Shown here piece by piece: positions 45,640-56,433 of a DNA stretch of 64,000 bases. Positions within the stretch are counted from its first letter, which is position 1. Every line of letters starts with the position of its first letter. The DNA is from Taenia hydatigena (taxonomy: Eukaryota > Platyhelminthes > Cestoda > Cyclophyllidea > Taeniidae). The stretch spans positions 32,681,971 to 32,745,970 of the forward strand of contig JADWOT020000001.1 in the NCBI GenBank assembly GCA_036345935.2, read 5' to 3'. The position numbers and the translations under genes were made by a program. The notes below the pieces were generated by a model that searched no databases, was not told where the DNA came from, and saw nothing but the letters and a program-made list of their open reading frames with translations.

Positions 45640-48600
45640 AGAGAAAATGAATTTACTTTGCAACCCTGTGAATGACTACGTGGATGCACAACTAGCCTTC
45701 TGTACAAGTAGCACCAGAGACCTGCGTGGTTCCAGCAAAACATGCGAGAAAGGCATTCTTTGCAGAGTGGTTCTGAGCATACGGCAAATGGCCGAAATTG
45801 AGGACAACGCAGCACTAACAGTCTCCATTCCTCCACAGGTTTTTAATATAATCTACAGTATCCAATGGCAGCGCAGTGTCCCTAGCCTACTCCTAAATAT
45901 CCAACACATCCTGCATATTAGGGAGAAAGGAAGGAAGGCGCCTCTACTAATTTCAACAGTAGCAATGGTTTTGTATTGCCAATGGTAGCAGAAATAATAA
46001 TAAATAAAGTATTCACATTACTATATGGAGCAGCAGCAGCAGTGTTGGCCGCAGAGGACAGGGGAAGGCAAAAGGGCAGGAGGGAGAAAAAAAGGGGAGG
46101 GGAGAGGAACAAATTCACGTGTGGTCTTCTGCACACAAGGGAGGGTACTTCCAACCACCTCTTCCAAACATCCCATGTCCTCCACGACATCGGGCAGAGC
46201 ATGGGATGGCGGGTGAGTTGGTTGGTGGGTAAGTGTGAGTCAGTAAACAACGCCTCAATACTGCCCATTGAAGCCATAGATCGTTGAGAGGGGATCCATC
46301 CCCAGCACTACCACCACCACCACCACCGCCCGTACGGGCCCACAATTGGTTCCAGCATTCACCTCAATGTGTCCACGGGGCCACACCGTGACACATTCAT
46401 GCCACTTGGCTCGCTACAAGTGCAAAAGACGCCATTTCCAACACTTCAAACACACCACTACTTTCCCATCCTCTTCCACATCTGCCCAACACCCAAAAGG
46501 GAGGCTCATTCCAACCAAATCTACGTCCCCACCACTACCCTTTGTAAGTCCGCATGTACGAACACAAAATATTGTTTCATGTATAACATTTCCATCCTAC
46601 CACTTTTGCACAATTCTAACCACTTTTTCTACAAGAAATCCAATTTAGAAAATCGAGGCTACAGCATTACTTAAGCACTGATTGTAATCAGAGCCACCTT
46701 CGTCACACACTCGGGTGGAGCCGAATCAGACACTATTTCACATTTCTGCCAGAAAATTTGTTTCCTCCACTGCTATAGTCACAACTTTTCGAATGTACCA
46801 GACCAGTATCTGAAACAGTCCTCATCAACGACTATTAAATTTGCACATTTCAAAGCATCGTCCCTTACTACTGCGAAGGACCGACTCAAACGCTGTGAAC
46901 AACACCTAATCGCCACACTTCCTCATCCAACGACTTTTAAAGTGAAGGCGACAGTCTTTAAAAGCGCCTACCGATCCGCATTTTCTAATGCCAAGTTAGG
47001 CTTTCGCATAAGTGAGGAACTGGCGTCCTCTCCGTGATTACAGTTGGTAAGATTCAAATTTACACCCTCAAATGCCTTTAAGCCTTTCCAACAATCAGTT
47101 TAACTGCAAATACTGACTACTGCTAGTACTTTAAGGCTGCAAAATACATTTCCATCTTTTCCTCCACCACTTTCTACGTTTTCAGGATACAAGGAACCTG
47201 ACAACTTCAAAAACAACACTTTACCAGCCGTGTTTTCGCGCAGAAAAAACCCATATTGTGAATAAACACTGAGAGAACCTGCTACAAGCACATCGCCGTT
47301 GGTTTGGTTTTGTTTGCCTGCATAAGTCAAGACAGTTTTTGCATTTCAATGAGCAAGTTAACTGCATAGAGGCTTTACATAAATCCAAGAAAGGCACGAA
47401 ACATGATATGGATGATTCACTTGTACACCTACACAAAACAAATTATCCGCAATAAGTCTGTAATAACTTGAAGCTCTTGTGTCGTCACGTGTTGCAGAAA
47501 GGCGAGACGCCATTAATAACAGCCAGTGAGTGTAAAGGACTTACGAAACTGCTGTTCGATGGGAATGGTTGGATGAAGGAACGAATGTCCTCACCCGTGA
47601 TGTTCACGTATACGCAGTAACAGCAATGGCACCAGCGGCATTAGCAAAAGCAGGGCATCAGAGGAGGTTGAGTCGGTACAACCACATCCACCGACCGTCG
47701 ATGTGCCGTGGAGTACCCACCATCTCCCCATCCTCCAGGCATTCCGCAAACATTGCACCTGAAACATTGCGAAAGCGCTCTAAGATGACAACGGTTCCCT
47801 ACCCTCCTTCTGAGAGCAAAGCACAGGTTAGCAAGGGCACACCCAATCTCTATGCCGACACGAGGGTCCACGACGAATCCACCCAGGCGCCATGCCACCC
47901 CAACCCCGATAGTCATTAGTCCAGGTGAGGTCGGAAACCACCTCAGCTTTCTACCCCCGATGCTCCTCACACCGCGCTTCCCACTGCCTCCTTTTCAACT
48001 CCTTTTCCATTCATTCTCACGCCTAACACTAAGTCGCAATAGTTGTGGTAGTAGCACAACACCCGCCCCCCTCTCCTCCACCAATAGTTCGCGCCCAACA
48101 CACCCAACAGTGGAGACCTACTCACTTACCGCCTCTAAACTGATGCACCACTACTCATCAACTATACAGTCAGCAACAAATTAACCTCCGCCCTCCCTCA
48201 GCAAAAACATTTCCGCACCTCTGAAAGCAAAATATGCCGCAATTGCCACCAGTGAACTCTGGCCCATAGCACCTCCATTCGTTGTCGTTGTCGTAAGAGA
48301 ACGTCTCCTTCACTCTTTCACACACCCACAGCACAGCTCCCCCAGCCTCTCCCCTCCTTCTCCTCCACCCAGCCACCCATGCCCGCGAAGACAAAGAGAC
48401 GGAGACACAATAGCAGTAGTAGACCCTGTCGTCCATGCCAACAGTCGCATCACACAACCCAGACAGGGACGACCCCGCCGCCACCGCGAATCACTCCAAC
48501 ATCTTGCAGTGCCTACCATTCCACAAACTCATCACATGTTACTTCACCATCACAACCACCAAGGTAAGTTTGTAGCATCTGAAAAGGAAAAAACCAAACA

Positions 48601-49126
48601 ATGGAAAGACCCATGTGTGAGGCTTCAATGCGCTGCAAGGCTGACATTCACAAACATAACTACTGATAGGAAAACAAGAAACGCACAATTAAACATGCAA
48701 ACACTTAAGACTGCTACCAGGTACAGTCTGCGTAGTGATGCCCAAGCTTCCCACTAGCCACTTCTTCTTCCTCCGCTCCTACCGCTGCTGCGTCTACCTC
48801 ACTCAGAGACACCAACTTATGCTGTCAAAGCTGAGCAACCTACCATTAAGCCATCACCGACGCCCTCTACACAAAATGTTTCACAGCAAGAATCACATCA
48901 ACACAACAAACAACCCAGGCAAAAAAGAAAGCAATTCCCACCCAGCATATGAACGCACATTAATTTCACCGCTGCACACAACAAAGGACAGCAACAACTC
49001 ATTCAGCACAATCCGATCTTACCTGAGAAATATGCGAAGTGATAGCGAAGGCGAGATTCACACCCATTACTACTGCTGCAGCCTCATCTTCATCTTCTTC
49101 TGTGTCTATTCTACCACGAAAACGAG
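45640..49126 (-). pseudogene. Family 2 multi-exon gene remnant, copy C
   Basis: Minus-strand segments are the acidic exon (49126-49023), LSEVDAAAVGAEEEEV (about 48830-48770), the hydrophobic segment (with a stop), YLGGCDGEVTCDE after TTTTCAG (near 48560-48500), a GCALANLCFALRRR segment (near 47800), MVGTPRHIDGRWMW (from 47758), LRENTAGKVLFLKLSGSLYP then ENVESGGGKDGNV (47330-47100), and RDDALKCA (46906-46742, frameshifted). On the opposite strand, 45647-45988 holds a frame (RGSSKT, ILCR, IPPQVFNIIYS) that is also partly kept on the minus strands of B and D, so an antisense gene is possible there. Confidence 0.45.
46310..46327. repeat. CCA trinucleotide run
   Basis: Six CCA units in the region of copy C that matches 33890-33920 (GGTGGTGGCGGTGG) of copy B. 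Confidence 0.9.
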
Positions 49127-49319
49127 CTAAAAAATGCACGATAACATTTGTAAATATAGTAAAATACTTATTAGCAAGAAAATAATAATGATTAGTTGCC
49201 ACATCCTTAGCAACGTTAGAACTCCTCCCAACAAAATTTATCGCCATTAGAAAGCAAACAAATTACAAGTTGCCAAAAAACAATATTAACTTATCACTCG
49301 AGGTGTCATATAGCGAAAA

Positions 49320-49784
49320 GTGTACGTGAGTAGGCATCGTAGTTGGAAAACAAAACGTCCTAACAGCCACATTATGAGACTTTTTCGTTTACTTTACCCA
49401 AGTCACAAGTCCCTTTATCAAATTGGACCTCACTCATCAAAACTCATTCTTACTAAAATAACAAACTCCTTAAAAACAGCCAAAGCAATCGTACTCAAAC
49501 CAAAGAAGTGTTTTGCAGCAAAAAATGCAACGCGATTAGGCAGTGCAAATAGAAAACAAAAAGTCGTGACAGCAACTGCAGCTATTTATGAGACGGTTGG
49601 TCTAACAAATAAACTGGTCAAGAAGGCAAAAGCATACATCGACACACATTCACAAACTGGGTGCTTAATTGCAAGAAAGCACCAAACAATTAGGTGCCAA
49701 GCACTTGGTAGGGTTTTAGCACCTCTCCACAAAATCACGCCTCATTACTCAAATCCAAACGTCAGTAAAACACAAACAACCTAA
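49320..49784 (+). other. 154-codon open frame opposite family 2, unit C
   Basis: The longest simple frame in unit C (MYVSRHRSWKTKRPNSHIM...), basic and lysine-rich. The matching stretch of unit B (minus strand, 31103-30888) is open for only 71 codons, sharing MYVSRHRSWKTKRPNSH and GPHSSKLILTKITN. Codon content looks like ordinary AT-rich sequence, so I think it is a chance frame or a shadow of the opposite strand. Confidence 0.2.
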
Positions 49785-50290
49785 AGGTGCTACAACAGTC
49801 AAAATTTGTATCTACATAGCGAAACATGCACGTGAGGAGACCTTGCAGTTGACAAATCACCGTCAACAATCACACTGAGAGGCCTTTGCGGCTACTCTAA
49901 CAAGTATGTGTAGAAAAGGAAGCAAATCGGAATTTAAAGCACCTCACAACAATTAAATAACTGAAAACAATAAAGAGATACTCGATACCTACCGGGTTGC
50001 CGACACTAGGCGGCGGATAAAGGCGCATTAATCCAGAAAAATTATCCCAGTAAACGCGCACCACTTACGCAAGTCGCGCACAAATCCGGTTAATCAGTTC
50101 AAAGTTTGTCAGGTAAAACAAACAAGCTTTGAATTTTTATGTATCTTTGATAAGACCATAATTACGACAAATACTATCAGTTTCGACTATTGCGTATAAT
50201 TATTGTAGCGAACGTACTAATAGCTATTTGCAATTTACTTCAGTAAAATGAATACGTAACAGCGATATTGCAATGTTTGTCAGCAAATCG

Positions 50291-51473
50291 TAAAAGCAAT
50301 TCAAATCACAGCTAGCCATGTCATTTTATCAACTAGTTGTACGCTCTAATTTACTTTAAGCATGTGTTTTGTAGCAAAGTTCATATTCAAAGCGAATAGA
50401 CGCGTTGCTCAATTGGAGCAATGGATTGACCTTACACACATGGTCTTGCAGGTGTCGTTCACCTTTACACAAGATGCGCATTTGTACAAAATTCCGCTTA
50501 ACATCTTGTTGGTTGGTCGGTTGTAAGCTACGTTTTCAGATGGCGATTTTTGGTTGCGATGCCTGCACATCCAACTACACGTAGACGCTGTGGCACAGTA
50601 GCCAAATTTGCAATTACTTCCTGATTTGAGCATCAACCACATTGACAGTTTTATTGTTTAGTGGAGCGCTACCTAAGCTTCTGCTTCGTGTGGCAGCTGT
50701 CATGACATGACTGCTAATTGTCTGAACTTACCTCATCTGCCACTAACCCCAATGCAGTTGTGAAAACGGGTTCGATTCTGCTGGGATAGTTGATCATGAT
50801 AGGGGTGGGAGCGCTCGACAATTTAACTGGATTACCTTTTGTGTGGAATGATGTAAACTTTTTGATTTCCTCTGTGAGGAGACATGAGAAGGCTAAGGGC
50901 GTATGATGCATGTTTATTGAGCCACAGATAATGTTAGGGCCACGAATTGCACCCGTAATCTCCCACTCTTGTGACTTTGTCAATGCGGTCCCTCCCCCCT
51001 CTCCTCCTCTTTCTTCTCCTTCTCCTCATAATCCCACTTCCAAGCCAGCTCCTTATTGTGGGGTTCGAAGTGTCCCTTGAATTCAAAAGAAGGCGAATAT
51101 CAGGGTAGAATGCATATACTCAACAGACAGAGGGAAATGAGTTGCTGGAACACCTTTTACCGATGACTGCATCATCTCATACTTTATCGCTGACTTTTTG
51201 TTCCTTCACTCCTCTTATTGCATTACCACTGGACATGATCCACGAAGACCCCTCAATTCTGCTTTTAGCTTTCTTATTATCCAGATCACCCTCGAAGCCT
51301 AACACCACGACAGACACAGAAAAGCATGACTCGGAGTGGTATTTAGTTCTCTACACCGCATGTCACTTAATGTGCTTTAATCTGTCTACATTAACTGCAG
51401 CTATTTGGTCGTCGACTCTCTCCTTGTCCAGATCGTTTACAAAGCCTCACGTTTCTCAGTCACTCGCGACCAC
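50291..51473 (-). repeat. Unit C counterpart of A/B flanks, TRIM-free
   Basis: Reverse complement of 25760-27100 and 27994-30110 without the TRIM. The empty site reads GATTTGAATTGC (minus strand), with the target bases at 50298-50302. The surrounding matches are TTGCTACAAAACACATGCTT on one side and GATTTGCTGACAAAC on the other. Confidence 0.85.
51057..51148 (-). mobile_element. Old 3' LTR fragment, copy C
   Basis: Minus-strand equivalent of the pieces at 26095 and 28320. It starts (plus strand) TGTGGGGTTCG, where a full LTR would have TGTAGCGTCC. Confidence 0.7.
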
Positions 51474-51576
51474 TTTGATACACTTATTGCACGCTGTCAC
51501 GTGCATTTCAAATTGCCGTCTTCGATCCATCGATCAATATGTCAGGCGCATCGTTGCCAGTTTCATATTTCCGTGA
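51142..51576 (+). pseudogene. Possible upstream exon of family 1, copy C
   Basis: A 145-codon open frame, MLEHLLPMTASSHTLSLTFC..., with LDMIHEDPSILLLAFLL and SEWYLVLYTACHLMCFNLS as likely membrane segments. Copies A and B share the frame but are broken after SEWYLV. Its last 100 bases overlap the membrane exon in another frame, so the true exon must end earlier; I cannot place the donor. A W(Y)..LYT....T.L..AIW pattern is faintly like rolling stone-type membrane proteins, which I regard as unproven. Confidence 0.35.
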
Positions 51577-52405
51577 ACTACTCGCGATGTTGTCGAAAGA
51601 AGGAGTGCTGTATGCCGTATTTCTGCTCGCGTATGTGAGCTTTGCACTGCTCAATCTGAGCAGTGCACTGAACCTACTCACATGGTCGTACCTGTGAGCA
51701 ATTGTTGGTATCGCTGGAACCCTTGTCGACTGTAAGTGTATCCATTTCGCCAATAAATCTGCTGCCTTGTAGATGTGGCAAGGAGGGAAAGTGAGGCTGG
51801 GGAGCGCCACCAGCGCTCAGTTGGAGTTGAGGTGAGACCCTATGGGCGCCACCACCGGAGGCTGCCACCGGCCTCAGTGGACCGGGACACAACCACTTAT
51901 GCAATCTCTTCTCTTCGTGACGAGGAGGTTGTACCGGCTACTGAGGCCGTGTGTCTAGACACCGATCCACGTGAGTCTCACACCCTTCTCTTTCTCCTCC
52001 TCCTCCTCTGCGTACTGGTCTAACCACTTTGTAGGAGTTGCATAGCGGCTCTAGCTCAAGACTTACTTCATGCCTTTGTGCTCAATCACTTGGTCCGTAA
52101 TTACGTGCAGACTCAGTATACGTCATTCATCTGACTTGCTTTCATTGTATGGGCAGCTAGCAGTAGCATTAGCTTTAGCCACATCTGCATGTTTTTGTTC
52201 CTTCTTATAGCTGAGCGCTGGTGGCGAGAGTGGAATGCTCAACACCCCCGTAAGCTCTCCACACTCAAACATTCTCCTCCTCCTCCTCATTTTGCATCCT
52301 CACCCTTCTCTTCTTCCATTGGTTATTTTAGGGCCAAAACACCAACCCGGAGTAAGAGGAGGTCGCGCAGGAAGATGGCGCATCTTCTGCTGTTTAAATT
52401 GTTAG
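51474..52405 (+). pseudogene. Family 1 membrane-protein gene, 3' exons, copy C
   Basis: Exon 1 (51474-51731, 258 bp), a 41-bp intron (GTAAGT...CTTGTAG), exon 2 (51773-51970, 198 bp), a 361-bp intron (GTGAGT...TTTTAG), and exon 3 (52332-52405, 74 bp, ending FCCLNC-stop). Exon lengths and both phases equal those of copy A. Exon 2 reads RHQRSVGVEVRPYGRHHRRL then PPASVDRDTT and LRDEEVVPATEAV. Exon 1 has two TGA stops: the second codon, and 51695-51697, where copy B has TGG. The acceptor before exon 1 is AC instead of AG. Exons 2 and 3 themselves are undamaged. Confidence 0.6.
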
Positions 52406-53190
52406 GGCTCACTCACCTCGTTTTTTTCCCTTTCTCCTTATCCCTCTTCTGCACTCTCCATAGCATGATTGTATCGTGCTAACAGAATTATGTTGCAGCA
52501 ATACCTTCTTTTTGCCTTCTTTGTGAGCAGGATGGGGTGGGTGGTAATGAAACGAGCATTAGTGGACTGAGAGAGTGGGTGGGTGTGAGAGGCGCCACCA
52601 CTTACAATATTGATCTGCGGTGTCAGTTCTAGTAAGAAATGAGTGAACAGGGTTGTCAGCGATGTAGCTTATCGGCTGTGCGACAGACATCCCACAATAT
52701 AGCAATTTAATGGGCATACACATTCCCGATGTGCTCTTTCCACCTCACATCTAGCATTACCTCTCCTGTAGCGTCCCCAGGCTTCCTCGAAGGCAAAAGA
52801 AGACAGAATGCTATAGCAGAATATACATATTTGCATATATTCAACGGACGGAGGAAAATAGTTTGCTGGCATCGCATGGAGGCCAGTCCACGCAGCTAGG
52901 GCAGTACTGCCACCTCTGTGACCTTGGCCGAAACCAGTAGTTCCAACAAACAAAGTACTACATCTCCTTTCAACATCGGCTACCATGTTATTCTAACGCT
53001 TCACACTCTGCATAAGATTGTCAAAATTGTGCAACGACAAACTGAACTAGAGTGATTGGCTAACCGTCGAATGAGCATAAACACAAAGGAGTGCCTAAAC
53101 AATAGCGCACCGTTGCGTAGCAATGACCAGGACGCACTATCTCTCGCAAGTAACGATTCGCGAGAGTAATCCCTCCCACACCGCAACATA
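52406..53190. repeat. Right flank of unit C, inverted copy of 24500-25072
   Basis: Reverse complement of the left flank of unit A, with the solo LTR at 52767 as the major difference. The match ends near 53190, after GTAACGATTCGCGAGAGT. I see no gene. Confidence 0.8.
52767..52962 (-). mobile_element. Solo TRIM LTR with perfect target duplication
   Basis: A 196-bp LTR in minus orientation, TGTAG...CTACA, flanked on both sides by TCTCC (52762-52766 and 52963-52967; GGAGA on the minus strand). The paralogous site at 24710-24714 has GGAGA once and no LTR. It was inserted after the A and C segments separated and was then reduced to one LTR. Confidence 0.93.
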
Positions 53191-53940
53191 ACTGCTACGG
53201 TCCGGTATCAAATGCGAACAGGCCTGGTAATGGGTGAGTAGACTCATTCATAGAATTGTTTCCACGCCATCCTTTCTACCCTTCCGTAATTAGCCGGGAT
53301 ATGAGTTCATATCAGCGGGCCAATGCAAGATGTCAGATAATAATTGTGAGATCAAGTAATTCACTTTCAGCAGTACCACATTTTAGTAGCAAAAGCAGCT
53401 CTAAGTATGCACATCACAATCTCAGTTAAATATAAATTTGGTGCTTAAAATATTTGCACTAAGATATGTATTGTTGCATTTGCCATTATGCGTGGCATCG
53501 CTAACCCACTAATGCCACCTCGCAAAATTTAAAACACGCAAAAAATTGCATTGATTGTGCTTGTTAATGCGTTACTCTTATCACACAAATGATCCCTTGC
53601 TTTTAATTGTCTTTGCCATGACCAAAATTGACGCTTCGCTCTAAGGTGACGACGCGGTGGTTTGACTGACATTTCTGCTGGCTCAACGTCTCCTCGTGCG
53701 GTGATGGCGATTTCTTGCATTGAATCATTGTTATGGACGGACAAAAGGACTACCAAGTTCGAGTTTGTATTAGTTGCTGTAGTGCCACAATTTAAAGCAT
53801 TTTGTTTGATAATTTTATTTTTAAACGTCCCAATCATGCTATTTGTTAGTGTGGATAGCTGCTGCAGATGGACCCACCTTAACAAGTTTAGGTTGACTGG
53901 ATGCAGTTGTCATGCAAGCATCACCGGTAATGTGAGTTGA
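53191..53940. other. Unassigned segment
   Basis: Frames on both strands overlap here: 53529-53885 (-, 118 codons) and 53662-53940 (+, 92 codons). The plus frame has a strongly hydrophobic stretch, FKAFCLIILFLNVPIMLFVS, that could be a membrane helix, but I see no clear splice sites and no frame-conserved partner. Confidence 0.3.
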
Positions 53941-54245
53941 TGAGAAAGAGATGGCGTTGCAAAGCTAGTTGCATCCTGGTCCACTGAGGCCGATGGCAGC
54001 TTCTGTTGATGGCGTCTGCACAGTCTCACCTCTACTCCAACTGAGCACTGGTGGCGCTCCCTCGAATCACCTTCCTTCCTTATCAGATGTACGAGGCGGC
54101 GTAATTATTGGCCAAGTAGAGAGGGAGTGAAGCTCATCGCACTGCTCCAATTGAGCAATGCGAGGCTCACGTGCGCAAGCAGAAATGCTGCGTAGACCAT
54201 TTCTCCGTCCAACAGCGTCGCAATCAGATCGCCCAGAAATTAAAT
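53941..54245 (-). pseudogene. Truncated fourth copy of family 1 exons
   Basis: On the minus strand, 54245-54116 reads FLGDLIATLLDGEMVYAAFL then LAHVSLALLNWSSAM, matching exon 1 of A to C, after which the exon breaks off into unrelated sequence and a stop. From 54088 down, exon 2 is open: SVGVEVRLCRRHQQKLPSAS then VDQDATSFA. The acceptor before exon 2 has changed from AG to AC, the donor is gone, and exon 3 is missing. The copy lies in the same orientation as A and B. Confidence 0.55.
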
Positions 54246-55009
54246 TGCGACGATGCGGTCAACAAATCAAATAAAGAGATTGAACTTGTGAAGAGTTGTC
54301 TTGTAAGAATGATTGGAATGATGGGAATGAGGTCGAGGTGGGGGAGGGAGGAGAAGGAGGAGTAAGATGTATAGTTATGTATTTATAAGTTTAAAGGTGT
54401 AAGGCTGCTAAGTCCTACTTGTTAAGTTGTTTGATTTTGTGATTTGTTTGTGCATTTGTGGTGTTTGGAGATTGCTTGGGATTTAAAGGTGCTAAGTGCA
54501 TTGCAGTCGCGTAGGTGGAGGGATTCAGATCGTGGATTTAGCATGGTGTGTGGCTCAACGGCCACACTTCTCATTGTTTTAGCCTTCTCCTCATGCTAAC
54601 TGCCACAGGATGGTGAAGGCTATATGGCATTCCAGTGGTTGCAGTGATGCTCAAGCCAGCCAGCTCTAGACTGGTGCCTACAGCAAGGCTTAACTATTCT
54701 GTCGCCGTCGTGGTCTTCGGACAGTAACGCTGACAGGAGTCCACTGATTTCCCGATAAAAGAACCTTGCAAAGTGGCCTAATGACGTGAATGGGCTTGCA
54801 TAGATGCTGAAACCGACTTCTCACTGTAGACATGCGACGATCTTCTCTACATGGAAGTGAGGTTTAGACGAACTGCTCTTGTACATATGATTGGTCAATG
54901 GATTGCAAGCAATGCTGCTGTCACCTCACTTTGGCAAGGGTACTGAAACATTTGCACTCTTGGACGACGTGGAATCCTTCACTCACCTCAAAAACATTCA
55001 AAATGATTA
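54246..55009. other. Unassigned segment
   Basis: No reading frame, repeat partner or RNA structure was recognised in this stretch. Confidence 0.3.
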
Positions 55010-55623
55010 GCCAATCATGTGGAAGTTTCTTCACAACCTCATAATGCTAGTCTGTCCCCAATTCCATGGTGTCAATGTGTAGCCTTGATCGGTCAAATGG
55101 TTTGTCTTCACACATTGTAACGTGTCGTTTCGTTTGAGCGTGAGTCCTCCGTAAAGAAGAGAAGGATGTAAACCTAAGGAAGGAGAGGAGAATAGAGAAT
55201 GTGCAATTGTAAATTGTTGTCTGTATCACATTCAACGCAAGGCATCCTACTCAGATCAACATCGAAAGCGGTTTCGTCAACTGTAGTTTGAATGTGTTTT
55301 GCCTAACGTGGATAAAATCAGTTCTGATGGCGGCCTCCTTCTGCGCTGTTAAAGAATTTACTATGAATTTGTGGAGCCAGACCCAACCATGTCAATGATG
55401 GGCGGAATTATTCCGACAGCTCATCCCAATCATGCGACTATCCTCTCAAACAGGGAGAGGACAATTTCTCCGCACTAATAATCGTACTGATAATTCGCTC
55501 GCCAACGAGGGAACAGCAAGCAGTGTGGCAGTCAGTAAAGATCACATTTCGGCCACTTTAAGGGGTTCCATATGGGGTGACCAGCGGGTAACCCAAGTAC
55601 TGTTAAGAGCGATCCCCTCAATT

Positions 55624-55923
55624 TTATTCAAACAATGCATTAACACACTTCCCAAGGCATGTGTTGTTCAGGCCCCGGTTCTCACTGTCATAATGGGACA
55701 TAACCTCCTTCCTTGAGATCAGGGTAGCACTGACCACAGAAGCGAGGAGGAAAGAACAGTTGTAGACGCTTAATCGAGCCTTTTTGGCACCTCTGGCTGC
55801 ATTGGTCATGGTTACTAGCCAGATGCTAGTGTTGATGTTGACTGCGTTGGTGATAGGGGATTCTAGGACGTGGAGTATCGGTAGGAAATCAAATGCGTCT
55901 CTATATCGTCGTCTGAAAGACAA
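55624..55923 (-). CDS. Open segment with ITNAVN motif, unknown protein
   Basis: Minus-strand frame of 99 codons: FRRRYRDAFDFLPILH, then ITNAVNINTSIWLVTM, NAARGAKKARLSVYN and a hydrophobic SFLLASVVSATLI. The left copy (23945-24110) conserves the motif but has a stop in place of the tryptophan. Conservation of AFDF.PIL, ITNAVN and RGAK.ARLS.YN argues for past coding. No start context or splice junctions are clear, so the boundaries are those of the open frame only. The call is tentative. Confidence 0.35.
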   Translation of the reverse strand: MSFRRRYRDAFDFLPILHVLESPITNAVNINTSIWLVTMTNAARGAKKARLSVYNCSFLLASVVSATLISRKEVMSHYDSENRGLNNTCLGKCVNALFE

Positions 55924-56061
55924 GGAGTAGTGTCTTTGCTGGTTTTGCTGTCATCACATCGACACCTGCTAATGTTGATAGACCGCTGCCTGTTTGGGTA
56001 TATCGGCATAACTGAAGTAGATGTGGTAGACTGAACCGTTCTCTTGGACTAAAAGCATTCG

Positions 56062-56433
56062 ATGGATGCACATTCTCCTGCACAAGCACCATTATTCACC
56101 TTCGAGCGAGGAGTGTTTTCAGTCAAACGAGTTCAGACTATATCACTATTCCTTATTTGCCATGTCGCCGATGAAATTTGTCCCCTACTTGTTCTTCCTC
56201 TTTTCATCCCGAGGAAGACGAAAGCCAAGGAGGGAGAGACAAGCGCTGAAATCATTGCACACCCTTTTGAACTCGTCGGCATAATTCTGCTACTATATCC
56301 GGCAATTGCACAGGATGGAAGCCATTCGTCCATCATTGTTTTAAACTGGGTTCGTCTCTTTGTTCCTCTCTGCTGTGTAATGTTCATCGCCCATTCATTA
56401 CTTTACTGGATCCATGTAAGATCGTGTTATTGA
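56062..56433 (+). CDS. Candidate membrane-protein exon with donor
   Basis: Open frame of 123 codons containing FTFERGVFSVKRVQTISLFL, a basic loop, then FELVGIILLLYPAIAQ and WVRLFVPLCCVMFIAHSLLY as two likely membrane helices. CCAT-GTAAGA at 56415/56416 is a good donor just after LLYWIH. A possible acceptor, GTGTTTTCAG, lies within the N-terminal part. The layout (hydrophobic N-part, I.HPF.L or IHEDPSIL, hydrophilic loop, WV/WY..L helix) resembles the upstream frame of family 1 at 51142, so it may be the corresponding exon of a diverged paralogue. The inverted partner at 23.6 kb is truncated. Confidence 0.4.
   Translation: MDAHSPAQAPLFTFERGVFSVKRVQTISLFLICHVADEICPLLVLPLFIPRKTKAKEGETSAEIIAHPFELVGIILLLYPAIAQDGSHSSIIVLNWVRLFVPLCCVMFIAHSLLYWIHVRSCY

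Larger units (their letters stand above)
44950..50290 (-). repeat. Unit C, inverted copy of B and D
   Basis: Reverse complement of unit B over its whole length and of D over 44950-48830. It contains every major block, including those deleted in B (acidic segment near 48770-48820; the 260-bp piece near 47210-47460) and the one replaced in D (46240-46460), so it is the most complete of the three. Its TRIM site is empty. Confidence 0.85.

Noticed and set aside
51142..51576. Assignment of family 1 to rolling stone-like membrane proteins
   Set aside because: The resemblance is limited to spacing of a few aromatic residues; it would need a profile search. Left unnamed.
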